A stretch of 33,149 nt of DNA from an uncultured Gammaproteobacteria bacterium (lineage in GTDB: Bacteria > Pseudomonadota > Gammaproteobacteria > Arenicellales > CALHMG01), in assembly GCA_938034705.1 (NCBI GenBank), contig CALHMG010000342.1, positions 1 to 33,149 on the forward strand. The letters run 5' to 3'. Positions 1 to 8,356 of this stretch are shown one piece after another; position 1 is the first letter of the stretch; the number at the start of each line of letters is the position of its first letter. The notes under the pieces are model-generated. The model did no database searches, was not told the DNA's origin, and was given only the letters and a program-made list of their open reading frames with translations. Made by a program: the position numbers and the translations under genes.

Positions 1-464
1 ACGTAGAGCGTCGTTGAGACCTGTATCGGGTGCAGCAGCCAGATGGCAGCCGCGAAAGTCGACGCCAGCAGCCGGTGTCGGGTATCAGCGAGCCTCATCG
101 ATTTGAGCAACACGTTGCTCAAGAGGCCCACGAACAATCCGGCGAGCAGATGAATCAGAATGTTGGTGATCTTGAAAGGCTTCGCCGACGTTGGCCACTC
201 GGTTGCGTTCAGGAAAAACGTCAGCGCCGCGACTGGACGCCCGGTGGGGCCCGCGATCTGTTCGGCGGCGTAGTCCTTCACACGTACCCACAGCGGCAGC
301 TCGGGGTTCATGGCGATCGGGGAAATATTGTGGGCGTCGTCAAGAATGAACGTATCGTCGACACCGGCGCCATAGATGGCGATAACGCCAACCACGACCA
401 GGACCGCCGCGACGAGTCCCGGGCCACACACGCGAAGCCAGCTGTTTATTGTTGATGACGTCAA
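1..464 (-). CDS. Partial (runs off the window) multi-pass membrane protein, TMTC / GT-C-like, downstream of pilA
   Basis: Manual minus-strand translation from a TTG at 464: MTSSTINSWLRVCGPGLVAAVLVVVGVIAIYGAGVDDTFILDDAHNISPIAMNPELPLWVRVKDYAAEQIAGPTGRPVAALTFFLNATEWPTSAKPFKITNILIHLLAGLFVGLLSNVL...AAAIWLLHPIQVSTTLYV. Open to the window edge; DD..NI, GRP...TF.LN and NI.IH motifs. Absent from the supplied ORF track (non-ATG start, no stop). Confidence 0.75.
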   Translation of the reverse strand, partial: MTSSTINSWLRVCGPGLVAAVLVVVGVIAIYGAGVDDTFILDDAHNISPIAMNPELPLWVRVKDYAAEQIAGPTGRPVAALTFFLNATEWPTSAKPFKITNILIHLLAGLFVGLLSNVLLKSMRLADTRHRLLASTFAAAIWLLHPIQVSTTLY

Positions 465-653
465 ATCTGATCAGCGGGTTCTCATACCTGACCCGACTGC
501 CACTCTCGTTTTATATGTCTGTACTGAATATGGTCGAGATGTCGATCCTGCGTCGTCAGCCCGTCGCAAACCCGGCTCGACTGTCTTAAAAAGCGTGGCC
601 TCAAGATGCTGCCGGAGCGGTGCAGAATCGCGCTCGCTGAGTTGACTCCAGAC

Positions 654-688
654 GAAAAAAAACCGGACCGCAGAAGCGATCCGGTTTT
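654..688 (-). terminator. Rho-independent terminator of pilA
   Basis: Inverted repeat AAAACCGGA...TCCGGTTTT; in minus-strand sense it ends in a T-run (CCGGTTTTTTTT) just after the pilA stop. Confidence 0.75.
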
Positions 689-740
689 CGCGTTTGCCCT
701 GGCTCCGGAGAGCCCGGGCAAAGCGGCTTGAAACAAGCTC

Positions 741-1163
741 TTAGTTACGGCAGTTGCTAGGTACGTAAGCAGCTTTCATGTTGGCGCCTTTCAGACATGC
801 CCAGGTTACTGATCCTGCGCCGCCGGTGCCGGTGAAAGTGATTGTCTCACCGTCAGCTGCGCTGTTAGTGCCTTGGTAAGTTACCGTGATTACGTTACTT
901 ACGAGTGCAACACTAGCTACGTAGTCTGAAGTGATCGTTGCAGCAAGGCCAGCAGCAGCGTTGTCGTCAGGCCATGAGCCGTCGTCCTGGAAGCTCTCTG
1001 AAGCAGCAAGCTTTGCAGAAGCAACGAGGTTGATACCTTCAGTCACTTTGGCGCGAACCGTGTAGTCCTGGTATGCAGGAATAGCGATGGCAGCCAGAAT
1101 TCCGATGATCGCAATAACGATCATGAGTTCGATAAGTGTAAAACCCTTTTGTACGCTTTTCAT
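741..1163 (-). CDS. pilA: Type IV major pilin PilA
   Basis: MKSVQKG^[27 protein letters not shown] prepilin cleavage site and N-terminal helix; C-terminal Cys pair (WACLKG...SNCRN). The ATG at 1163 has a GGGAGAG ribosome-binding site; the ORF-track start at 1247 is rejected. Confidence 0.95.
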   Translation of the reverse strand: MKSVQKGFTLIELMIVIAIIGILAAIAIPAYQDYTVRAKVTEGINLVASAKLAASESFQDDGSWPDDNAAAGLAATITSDYVASVALVSNVITVTYQGTNSAADGETITFTGTGGAGSVTWACLKGANMKAAYVPSNCRN

Positions 1164-1178
1164 TTTTAATCTCTCCCA

Positions 1179-1242
1179 GTTGAGATAAATGTCGTTGAGA
1201 TAAATAGAGTTGAGATAAATAAAGTTGATAAAAAATAAGTTG
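1179..1242. repeat. 15-bp-period tandem repeat in the pilA 5' leader
   Basis: Copies at 1179, 1194, 1209 (GTTGAGATAAATNNN), a degenerate copy at 1224 (GTTGATAAAAAATAA) and a GTTG start at 1239. Confidence 0.9.
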
Positions 1243-1359
1243 GTCACCGATCCTTGGTGAGACGCGAGAGGCGTTGTCCTTCAGTCACCCCCGTGAAAGT
1301 CTGTTCGACGTCAGCCTGACTTTGATCCAGCTGTGTCTGTCGTCTTCGCTATTAGGCTT

Positions 1360-1375
1360 AGCACAGGGCGTGCCA
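1360..1375 (-). promoter_or_regulatory. Candidate sigma54 (-24/-12) promoter for pilA
   Basis: Minus strand reads TGGCACGCCCTGTGCT, matching TGGCAC-N5-TTGCW except one base; pilR/pilS (sigma54 activator pair) lie directly upstream. Confidence 0.7.
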
Positions 1376-1609
1376 GTTTCCAGACCTGCGGACTGGAAAT
1401 TCATTTTTTGCCGAGAAACACAGGCTGAAAAAATTTTGCGTAGCGCGGTGTAACGTTTGGCGACATCGGTAGAACGGCCGACAACTGACGTCTTGCGTCA
1501 CTTGTTGCCGCTGGATGTCAGTTGTGACCGACGCATGACGTCACGAGTCATCACCAGCAAACGCATTCCTGGGAATAAAACCTACGACGAAGACGTCGTC
1601 ACACGATCT

Positions 1610-3022
1610 TTACTGCAGATCAAGCTTTTCCAGCTTGTAGCGCAGCGCTCTGAACGTGATTCCGAGCAGCTTGGCCGCTCTTGTTTTGTTGCCGCCGGTT
1701 TCTCCCAGCGCTTTGTTGATCGCGTCGCTCTCAAGACGATCGATGTAATCGTCGAGCGTTTCAGAACCCGGGATAAATTCCTGCACCTGTGAAGTCGGCC
1801 CGGCCTTCGCAGCCAACTCAGGCGCTTGCGTGTCGGTTACCTCGTTCGTCGCGGCTCCAGGAGCAAAGGGTCGACTCGCTCCGGGCAGGATCAGTTCGAC
1901 AGGACTTATATAAAGGCCGTCGCACAGTGTCAGCGATCGCTCGAGAATATTCTCCAGCTCCCGCACGTTCCCCGGGAAACCGTAGCCCCTTAATATGTCC
2001 AGCGTTTCAGGTGTCAGTTCGGCGGGTTCGCGCGATGTTCGCGCGCAAAGCTTTGCCAGCATGTGTTCTGCGAGGACCTTTATGTCCTCTGGCCGATCGC
2101 GAAGAGGCGGAATATTCACTTCAATCACGTTGAGGCGATAAAAGAGGTCCTGACGGAACTCACCGGACTCGACCAGCGCGGCGACATCTTTATGGGTGGC
2201 TGAGAGAATGCGGACGTCGACAGGCTGTTCATCCCGAGCACCAACGGCGCGAACAGCCTTTTCCTGAATGGCGCGCAGGAGTTTTACCTGCATGCCAAGC
2301 GGCAGATCGGCGACTTCGTCAAGAAACAGCGTGCCGCCGTGGGCCGCCTGGAAGAGGCCCTGTTTGTCTGACGTTGCGCCGGTAAAGCTGCCGCGTTTGT
2401 GACCGAAAAACTCGCTCTCCATCAGTTCGGCCGGTATCGCGCCACAGTTCACGGGTATAAAGCCGGCTTCGCTGCGCGGTCCCTGCTCATGAATAAGACG
2501 TGCGACCAGCTCTTTACCGGTGCCGGATTCGCCACCGATGAAGACCGGTGCCTGACTGCGAGAGAGCCGGGTAATGATCTGTCGCAGCTGCTCGATGGAA
2601 TCCGAGTCCCCGAGCAGCTTGAGGCTGGTCTGCGGTGGCTCTGACGATGTTGGCAGAACCTTAAGCGCGGTGGATACCAGCGCCCGCAAATCCTCAAGCC
2701 GAACCGGCTTGGCCACGAAATCAAAGGCCCCGGCTTTGAGCGCTTCCACGGCGAGGTTTACGCTGCCGTGGGCGGTGATCACGGCAACCGGCAGATCAGG
2801 TTGGGTATTCTGTATGTGTTCAACGAGCTTGATGCCGTCACCATCCGGAAGCTGCATGTCGGTGAGACACAGATCAAATTGCTTTTCTGCCAGGGCCTGA
2901 TGCGCTTCGGCGACATTGGCCGCACAGACGCTCTCGAGATCCATTCGTCCCAGCGTGACCTCGACCAGTTCACGAATATCCGGCTCGTCATCCACGACGA
3001 GAACTGTAGGTTTGCTACTCAC
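1610..3022 (-). CDS. pilR: Sigma54-dependent response regulator PilR (NtrC family)
   Basis: Receiver domain, AAA+ with GESGTGKE and GAFTGA-like (GSFTGAT) motifs, Fis-type HTH at the C-terminus; 4-nt overlap with pilS; next to pilA. Confidence 0.92.
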   Translation of the reverse strand: MSSKPTVLVVDDEPDIRELVEVTLGRMDLESVCAANVAEAHQALAEKQFDLCLTDMQLPDGDGIKLVEHIQNTQPDLPVAVITAHGSVNLAVEALKAGAFDFVAKPVRLEDLRALVSTALKVLPTSSEPPQTSLKLLGDSDSIEQLRQIITRLSRSQAPVFIGGESGTGKELVARLIHEQGPRSEAGFIPVNCGAIPAELMESEFFGHKRGSFTGATSDKQGLFQAAHGGTLFLDEVADLPLGMQVKLLRAIQEKAVRAVGARDEQPVDVRILSATHKDVAALVESGEFRQDLFYRLNVIEVNIPPLRDRPEDIKVLAEHMLAKLCARTSREPAELTPETLDILRGYGFPGNVRELENILERSLTLCDGLYISPVELILPGASRPFAPGAATNEVTDTQAPELAAKAGPTSQVQEFIPGSETLDDYIDRLESDAINKALGETGGNKTRAAKLLGITFRALRYKLEKLDLQ

Positions 3023-4773
3023 GCTGCAGTAGGTCCATTGCGGCTGACCTCAAAGGTCACCCTGAAACGACTTCCGATGTGTTCGTCATCAATATAGTTC
3101 AGGCTTGCGCCGTTCGCTTCGCAGAGCTCGCGACATATATAGAGCCCGAGGCCGGTGCCCTGAACATGAGTTGTAAAAAAGGGTTCAAACAGGTGCTGAA
3201 CGGTCTGCTCATCGATACCGCTGCCGCTGTCAACGACGTCAAGCTGAACGCCACCCGATGGCGTGCGACTGATTTCCAGAGTCACAATCGGTTTGTCGAC
3301 AAACGCAGGACTGTGGCGAATGGCGTTGTCGCAGAGGTTGCCAAGAATCTGCTGCAGCTGGGCGGAGTTCATGACGACATCGACAGACTCGCCATCGATA
3401 TCGATCGCCTTCGCCGGGATGCCGTGATCGAGCGTGATCTGCGCGGCGTTTTCTTCACACCACTCAAGCAGATCAAATGTCTGACGGGTCATCTCTTCGC
3501 GACGACTGAATTGCAGGACTGATTTAATGATGGTGTTTATGCGTGCACTTTGGGTCAGGGTAATGTCGACCAGACGCCGGTCCTGGTCGAGCAGCTGGTC
3601 TGACTCGCTGAGCAGTTCGGCCGCATGTGACAGGGCGGCGAGCGGGTTTCTGATTTCATGGGAGATCGCGGCGGTCAGTCTGCCAAGCGATGCGAGTTTG
3701 ATTTGCTGGGCTTTCTCTTCAGACAGACGAACGCTGTCCAGAAAAACCAGCACTCCTTCGTTTGAGCCGTTTGCCTCGAGAAACCGTGGCACGAATCGCT
3801 CGCCACTGTCGGGTATCTCGATGGCGGTTGTCTCGTCCTGGTTTTTTGACTCGGGCCACTGGGCCGCAGCATCACTCAATGTCTGACTGACCTGATCCAG
3901 ACGAGCGCCAACGCCTGTTCCCTTAATGCCGAGAAGACTGCGTGCTCTTTCGTTCGTAAAGTAGATTCGGTTGTGCTTGTCGGTGATCAACACGCCCGAG
4001 TCGAGCTGTCGCACAATGTGGGCGTTCACACGCGCAAGCGTCATCAGATCCTCCGCTCGCTGATCGGCAAGCTCCTCGGCGGATCTGATCTGTTCTGACA
4101 GGATGGATAAAACGAAGGCCGTCGCAAACAGCGCAACCCCGAGCATCGCAACACCCGGTATTTGCTTTGAGATATCGACGCCGAGCAACGTCTGGCCGAA
4201 GGTTTCGAAAAACACCGCAACCGTGGCGAGGCCGGCGAACGCGATCGTTGTTTTTCCCGGCAGCACAACGCCTGCCGCTGCGATCGACACCAGCAGCAAC
4301 AGTCCGAGTCCGCTGGACACACCGCCGCTTGAATACATCAGCAGCGTGATCAACGCGATATCGCACGAGATTTGCAGACACGCCTGGATGCGAAACGACG
4401 GAACGCCTTGCGTGATGGTGATCATGTTGAACATGCTCAACCCGGCCAGCAGCAGCGATCCGACAAAAAACAAAGTCGGCGAATGCGAGCCGAATTCAGC
4501 AATACGTGCGTTCGCCAGACTCAGCGCGAGCAGTCCAACACCGAGTACCAGTCGATACAGATTAAAGTGATAGAGCGCACGCCAGAGACTGGCGCCCACG
4601 GCTCGCCCGGACTCGGTCGTCACGGCGGTCAGCGCACCGTGGGTGTCGGCGGCATCGATCTCGTCGTCTACCAGGCGGTCGGCGAGCTCCGGTAAATCGG
4701 CATGCCACAGGCCGTCGTCCGCAGATCCTGCGGCGACACCAAGGTCTCTTCTGACAGCGTGTGCATTACTCAT
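3019..4773 (-). CDS. pilS: Membrane sensor histidine kinase PilS
   Basis: N-terminal TM segments, PAS-like region, ISHEIRNPLAAL H-box, N/G boxes (NLCDNAIRHS, DSGSGI, GTGLGLYI); upstream of pilR. Confidence 0.9.
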   Translation of the reverse strand: MSNAHAVRRDLGVAAGSADDGLWHADLPELADRLVDDEIDAADTHGALTAVTTESGRAVGASLWRALYHFNLYRLVLGVGLLALSLANARIAEFGSHSPTLFFVGSLLLAGLSMFNMITITQGVPSFRIQACLQISCDIALITLLMYSSGGVSSGLGLLLLVSIAAAGVVLPGKTTIAFAGLATVAVFFETFGQTLLGVDISKQIPGVAMLGVALFATAFVLSILSEQIRSAEELADQRAEDLMTLARVNAHIVRQLDSGVLITDKHNRIYFTNERARSLLGIKGTGVGARLDQVSQTLSDAAAQWPESKNQDETTAIEIPDSGERFVPRFLEANGSNEGVLVFLDSVRLSEEKAQQIKLASLGRLTAAISHEIRNPLAALSHAAELLSESDQLLDQDRRLVDITLTQSARINTIIKSVLQFSRREEMTRQTFDLLEWCEENAAQITLDHGIPAKAIDIDGESVDVVMNSAQLQQILGNLCDNAIRHSPAFVDKPIVTLEISRTPSGGVQLDVVDSGSGIDEQTVQHLFEPFFTTHVQGTGLGLYICRELCEANGASLNYIDDEHIGSRFRVTFEVSRNGPTAA

Positions 4774-4825
4774 AAATTCGGCCTGTTTTCTGAGTCTAGT
4801 CAGGGGTTTGGGCGGTTCAGGCTGT

Positions 4826-5533
4826 TCATCGGATGACAGCGTGGGCCAGCGCCCAGACCTGAAACCGGCGGGCGCCGCGCCGACCCAGCGCGGTCATGAG
4901 GGCGCCGGTGGTGGCCCCCGACGTGATGACGTCATCGATAATCGCCACGTGAGGCGGGATCGACCGCTCGACGCTAAAGGCACCGGCGACGTTGCGGGCG
5001 CGCGCTTTCGTGTCCAGTCCGGTTTGCGGGCCAAGCCAGGTGTTTCTCTGTATATTATTGATTAATATAGGTAATTTTTTGGCGATCTGTAGGCGTTTGG
5101 CGATTTCCGTGGCCTGATTGAAACCGCGCTCGCGCAGCCGGCGTGGGTGCAGGGGCACCGGGACCATGGCATCAGGATTTGGATGAGATGTCACCACTCG
5201 CGCGAGTTCGTCGGCGAGCCCGGCGCCCACATCCAGGCGGCCTCTGAATTTAAAGTCCTTGATCAGGTTCTGCACCGGCGGCCGGTAGCTGAACGCGAAG
5301 ACCACGGTCATCGCGGGCGAATGTTGCGCGGACAGACCGCCGATCGCCGATTGACCGTCTGTCGATTCAGCGCGGCAGGTGTGGCTCGACCGTTCACGAT
5401 CCCCGGGAGCCACAAGGCGTTCGCGGCACAGGTCGCACACCCCCGCAGGCCTTTGATCGCCCGTCGTTGTCAGCGCGACCTCGCAGATCAGGCAAAGACG
5501 CGGGGCGACGATTTGAACAATTGAGCGAAGCAT
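4826..5533 (-). CDS. comF: ComF family phosphoribosyltransferase-like protein
   Basis: N-terminal Cys motifs (CLIC, CDLC), VPVPLHPRRLRERGFNQA and VAIIDDVITSGATTGAL PRPP-loop. Confidence 0.9.
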   Translation of the reverse strand: MLRSIVQIVAPRLCLICEVALTTTGDQRPAGVCDLCRERLVAPGDRERSSHTCRAESTDGQSAIGGLSAQHSPAMTVVFAFSYRPPVQNLIKDFKFRGRLDVGAGLADELARVVTSHPNPDAMVPVPLHPRRLRERGFNQATEIAKRLQIAKKLPILINNIQRNTWLGPQTGLDTKARARNVAGAFSVERSIPPHVAIIDDVITSGATTGALMTALGRRGARRFQVWALAHAVIR

Positions 5534-5678
5534 TGGTGGCCCTCGTTGGCGGCCCTCTTTTATCGGTCCACGGTTTATCGGTCCTTGGTTAATCCGCCCC
5601 TGGAGTCTGTCAGCGGCCCGTTTTGCGGTCGGTGGCCCCGCTCACGCACGTGGGCGTGACTTCACTTATGATCTGCGT

Positions 5679-6647
5679 GTGTTATCAACCGAGGTGGCTT
5701 CAAAGCCTTCCATGACCGCAACCCGGCCGTCGTCCGAACTCGTACAGCTGCGTCATCAGATCTGCCACGCCTTCAGGCGAGCGGCGCCGTCGTTTGAAGA
5801 ACGCTCCGTCATCGCGCCGCTGGCGGCAGAGGAGCTGATAGATCGCCTCGCCGTTGTTCGTAAAACACCCGCGCGCATCCTCGATATCGGGGCGGGTACC
5901 GGTCGTACGACGCGGCAGATTGCACAGCGTTATCCCGACGCCGAGATCATCGCCGTGGATGTCTGCTCAGCGATGTTTGAGCAGTGGCCGCGAGCGCGCA
6001 GGACGCTGTCGAGTCTGTTTGGGCTCGGTCGCCATCACAGTGGGCCGCACCGGGTGGTCGCCGACGCCGCGAATCTGCCGCTTGCCGATGCAAGCATGGA
6101 CTTTGTCGTTTCAAATCTCGCACTGCCGTGCTGTGATCCCGAGCGGTTCATGGCCGAAGTCGCCCGCGTGCTGACCCCGGGCGGAGTGGTCATGTTTACG
6201 ACAGTTGGCCCGGATACGCTGCGTGAACTGGCACAAGCCTGGGAGAGCGCCGGCGAAGCGGCCCGGCTTACGCCGTTTCCCGATATGCACGATCTCGGCG
6301 ACATCATGCTCAAAGCGGGGCTGGCAGATCCGGTGGTCGATATGGATATGCTGACGATCACCCATCGCCATCTTGTTGATCTATGGGCAGATTTACGCGG
6401 AACGGGCAGTCGGTGCCTGCGCCTGGACCGAACCGTGACCCTGACCGGGCGTGGCACCTTCAGGCGGGTTCAGGAGGCTCTGGATGCGCAGCGCGATGAC
6501 GCGGGGCTGCTTCGGACCACCGTCGAACTCGTCCACGGTCATGCCTTTGCCCCCGAGGCACCTGCGGCCCGGATCGATGGATCTGGAGGCAGAACGGAAA
6601 AAAGCGCCCTGAAAGTCCATTTTCAGCCTCAAAAACAGACAGACTGA
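5679..6647 (+). CDS. bioC: Malonyl-ACP O-methyltransferase BioC-like SAM methyltransferase
   Basis: ILDIGAGTGRTTRQIAQRYP SAM motif I; SNLALPCCDPERFMAEVARVLTPGG; next to comF as in gammaproteobacterial bio loci. Start is GTG 5679 or ATG 5712. Confidence 0.75.
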   Translation: MLSTEVASKPSMTATRPSSELVQLRHQICHAFRRAAPSFEERSVIAPLAAEELIDRLAVVRKTPARILDIGAGTGRTTRQIAQRYPDAEIIAVDVCSAMFEQWPRARRTLSSLFGLGRHHSGPHRVVADAANLPLADASMDFVVSNLALPCCDPERFMAEVARVLTPGGVVMFTTVGPDTLRELAQAWESAGEAARLTPFPDMHDLGDIMLKAGLADPVVDMDMLTITHRHLVDLWADLRGTGSRCLRLDRTVTLTGRGTFRRVQEALDAQRDDAGLLRTTVELVHGHAFAPEAPAARIDGSGGRTEKSALKVHFQPQKQTD

Positions 6648-6788
6648 CGGTTCAACTAACGCTACAGGACCGGGCCGAAAACCCCTATAATTCGCCCATC
6701 CGACGCGGCCCCCATTGATGATCGATGGCGTTGTCGTCTGCGTACTCTTAACGAGCGCTTTAGCCACAGGTTTGCTGACAGTTTTGCG

Positions 6789-7373
6789 ATGAGTCCTGAC
6801 TTCGAAAATCAGACCGTTCACGACGGCGCAGCCGGGCGTGCAACGACGATTACCGGCACCGCGATTGAAGATGCGGTTGACGGGTTTCGCGTGCTCATTC
6901 GCCCGAATCGGTCGCTGACGCCGATTTCGATGCTGATGTTCATGGGCGGCTTTTCAATTCTGACGCTGTCGATTGCCATCGTGTTCGTCATGCAGGGGTA
7001 CTGGCTGGTTCTGCCATTCGCAGGTCTGGAGATTCTGTTTGTCGCGTTTGCATTCTGGTACGTCAATCGCAAGGGCGAAGACTACGACCTCGTCGCGGTC
7101 GACAATGACAGCGTCAGCATTACCCAGCGCGTCGACGGCCAGGAGCGCAGCTATGAATTCGATCGGCACTGGGCTCGCGTGTCACTGACGCCCGGCGAAC
7201 GCCGCATGCATTCGTGCAGGCTGTACATCGGTTCTCATGGCAAAAATGTCGAGATCGCGCGCGCGCTGCCCGAAGAAGGGCGCGAGGAGCTGCGCCGACA
7301 GTTGAACACCGTGCTGAACAAGCACTACACACCCCGGGCGGATTCAAACCTGCCTGCGTCGAATACCGTGTGA
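6789..7373 (+). CDS. DUF2244-type membrane protein
   Basis: Two TM segments and PNRSLTP start motif, C-terminal LRRQLNTVL; immediately upstream of coxB. Confidence 0.7.
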   Translation: MSPDFENQTVHDGAAGRATTITGTAIEDAVDGFRVLIRPNRSLTPISMLMFMGGFSILTLSIAIVFVMQGYWLVLPFAGLEILFVAFAFWYVNRKGEDYDLVAVDNDSVSITQRVDGQERSYEFDRHWARVSLTPGERRMHSCRLYIGSHGKNVEIARALPEEGREELRRQLNTVLNKHYTPRADSNLPASNTV

Positions 7374-7432
7374 TCAGAATTCAAAGAACTTTTTAACTTT
7401 AAACATTTAACGCATTACATCGAGCTAACTTC

Positions 7433-8287
7433 ATGAAAATTCTTCATGCTTCAACCACAGTCGAGCGAACACGCGCTCTTCTCGGTTCGGTCGCGGCGGC
7501 GGTTTCCGCCATGCTGCTTCCGGCGGTCGCAAATGCCGAATACGGCCTGAACCTGCAGGAACCGGCAACGCCGATCGCCCGCGAGATCATGACCCTTCAC
7601 AACGGCATCATGATTGCCTGCTTTGTGATCTTCATCCTGGTGTTCAGCGTCATGTTCTACTCAATGTGGGCGCACCGCAAAAGTCGCGGCTACGAGCCGG
7701 CCCAGTTCAGCCACAGCACCAAGCTCGAGATTCTCTGGACGCTGATTCCAACGCTGATCCTGGTTGGTTTTGCCTACCCTTCAACGGGTACGTTGATCGC
7801 GATGGAAGACACAACCGAGTCGGAGTTGACCGTGAAGGTCACGGCTTACCAGTGGAAGTGGCACTACGAGTACATGGACGGCAGCGGAGTTGGTTTTTAC
7901 AGCACGCTGTCGACACCGAGCAGCCAGATTCTCGACAAGGAAGAGCAGGGCGAGAACTACCTGCTTGAGGTCGACAATCACATGGTGATTCCGGCCCAGA
8001 CCAAGGTGCGTTTGCTGATCACATCAGCGGACGTTCTGCACGCCTGGTGGATTCCGAAGTTCGGCGTGAAGAAAGATGCGATCCCGGGCTTCATTAACGA
8101 AGCATGGATCAATGTTGACGGACCTGGCATCTACCGAGGCCAGTGTGTCGAGCTGTGCGGCAAGGATCACGGCTACATGCCGATCGTTGCCGAAGTGAAA
8201 TCAAAACAGGATTTTGCTGACTGGCTCAGTCAACAGAAAGCTGCACTCGACTCTGCAAACGGCGACACCAAGGTCGCCTCGAACTAA
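7433..8287 (+). CDS. coxB: Cytochrome c oxidase subunit II (CuA)
   Basis: YQWKWHYEY, ADVLHAWWIPKFGVKKDAIPG, YRGQCVELCGKDHGYMPIV CuA motif; no CxxCH heme c motif at the C-terminus. Confidence 0.95.
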   Translation: MKILHASTTVERTRALLGSVAAAVSAMLLPAVANAEYGLNLQEPATPIAREIMTLHNGIMIACFVIFILVFSVMFYSMWAHRKSRGYEPAQFSHSTKLEILWTLIPTLILVGFAYPSTGTLIAMEDTTESELTVKVTAYQWKWHYEYMDGSGVGFYSTLSTPSSQILDKEEQGENYLLEVDNHMVIPAQTKVRLLITSADVLHAWWIPKFGVKKDAIPGFINEAWINVDGPGIYRGQCVELCGKDHGYMPIVAEVKSKQDFADWLSQQKAALDSANGDTKVASN

Positions 8288-8356
8288 TCAGTCGAAACCG
8301 AATACAACAATTTAAATTAAAAGCGGCAAGCCGCATCAGTTAGGGGAGTCAGGCAA

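Noticed and set aside
1164-1247. ORF-track start of pilA at 1247, adding 28 N-terminal residues
   Set aside because: The [12 protein letters not shown] prepilin leader begins at 1163 with a good ribosome-binding site; the extension is coded by the AT-rich tandem repeat and would disrupt a normal prepilin leader. Kept only as a leader-repeat observation.
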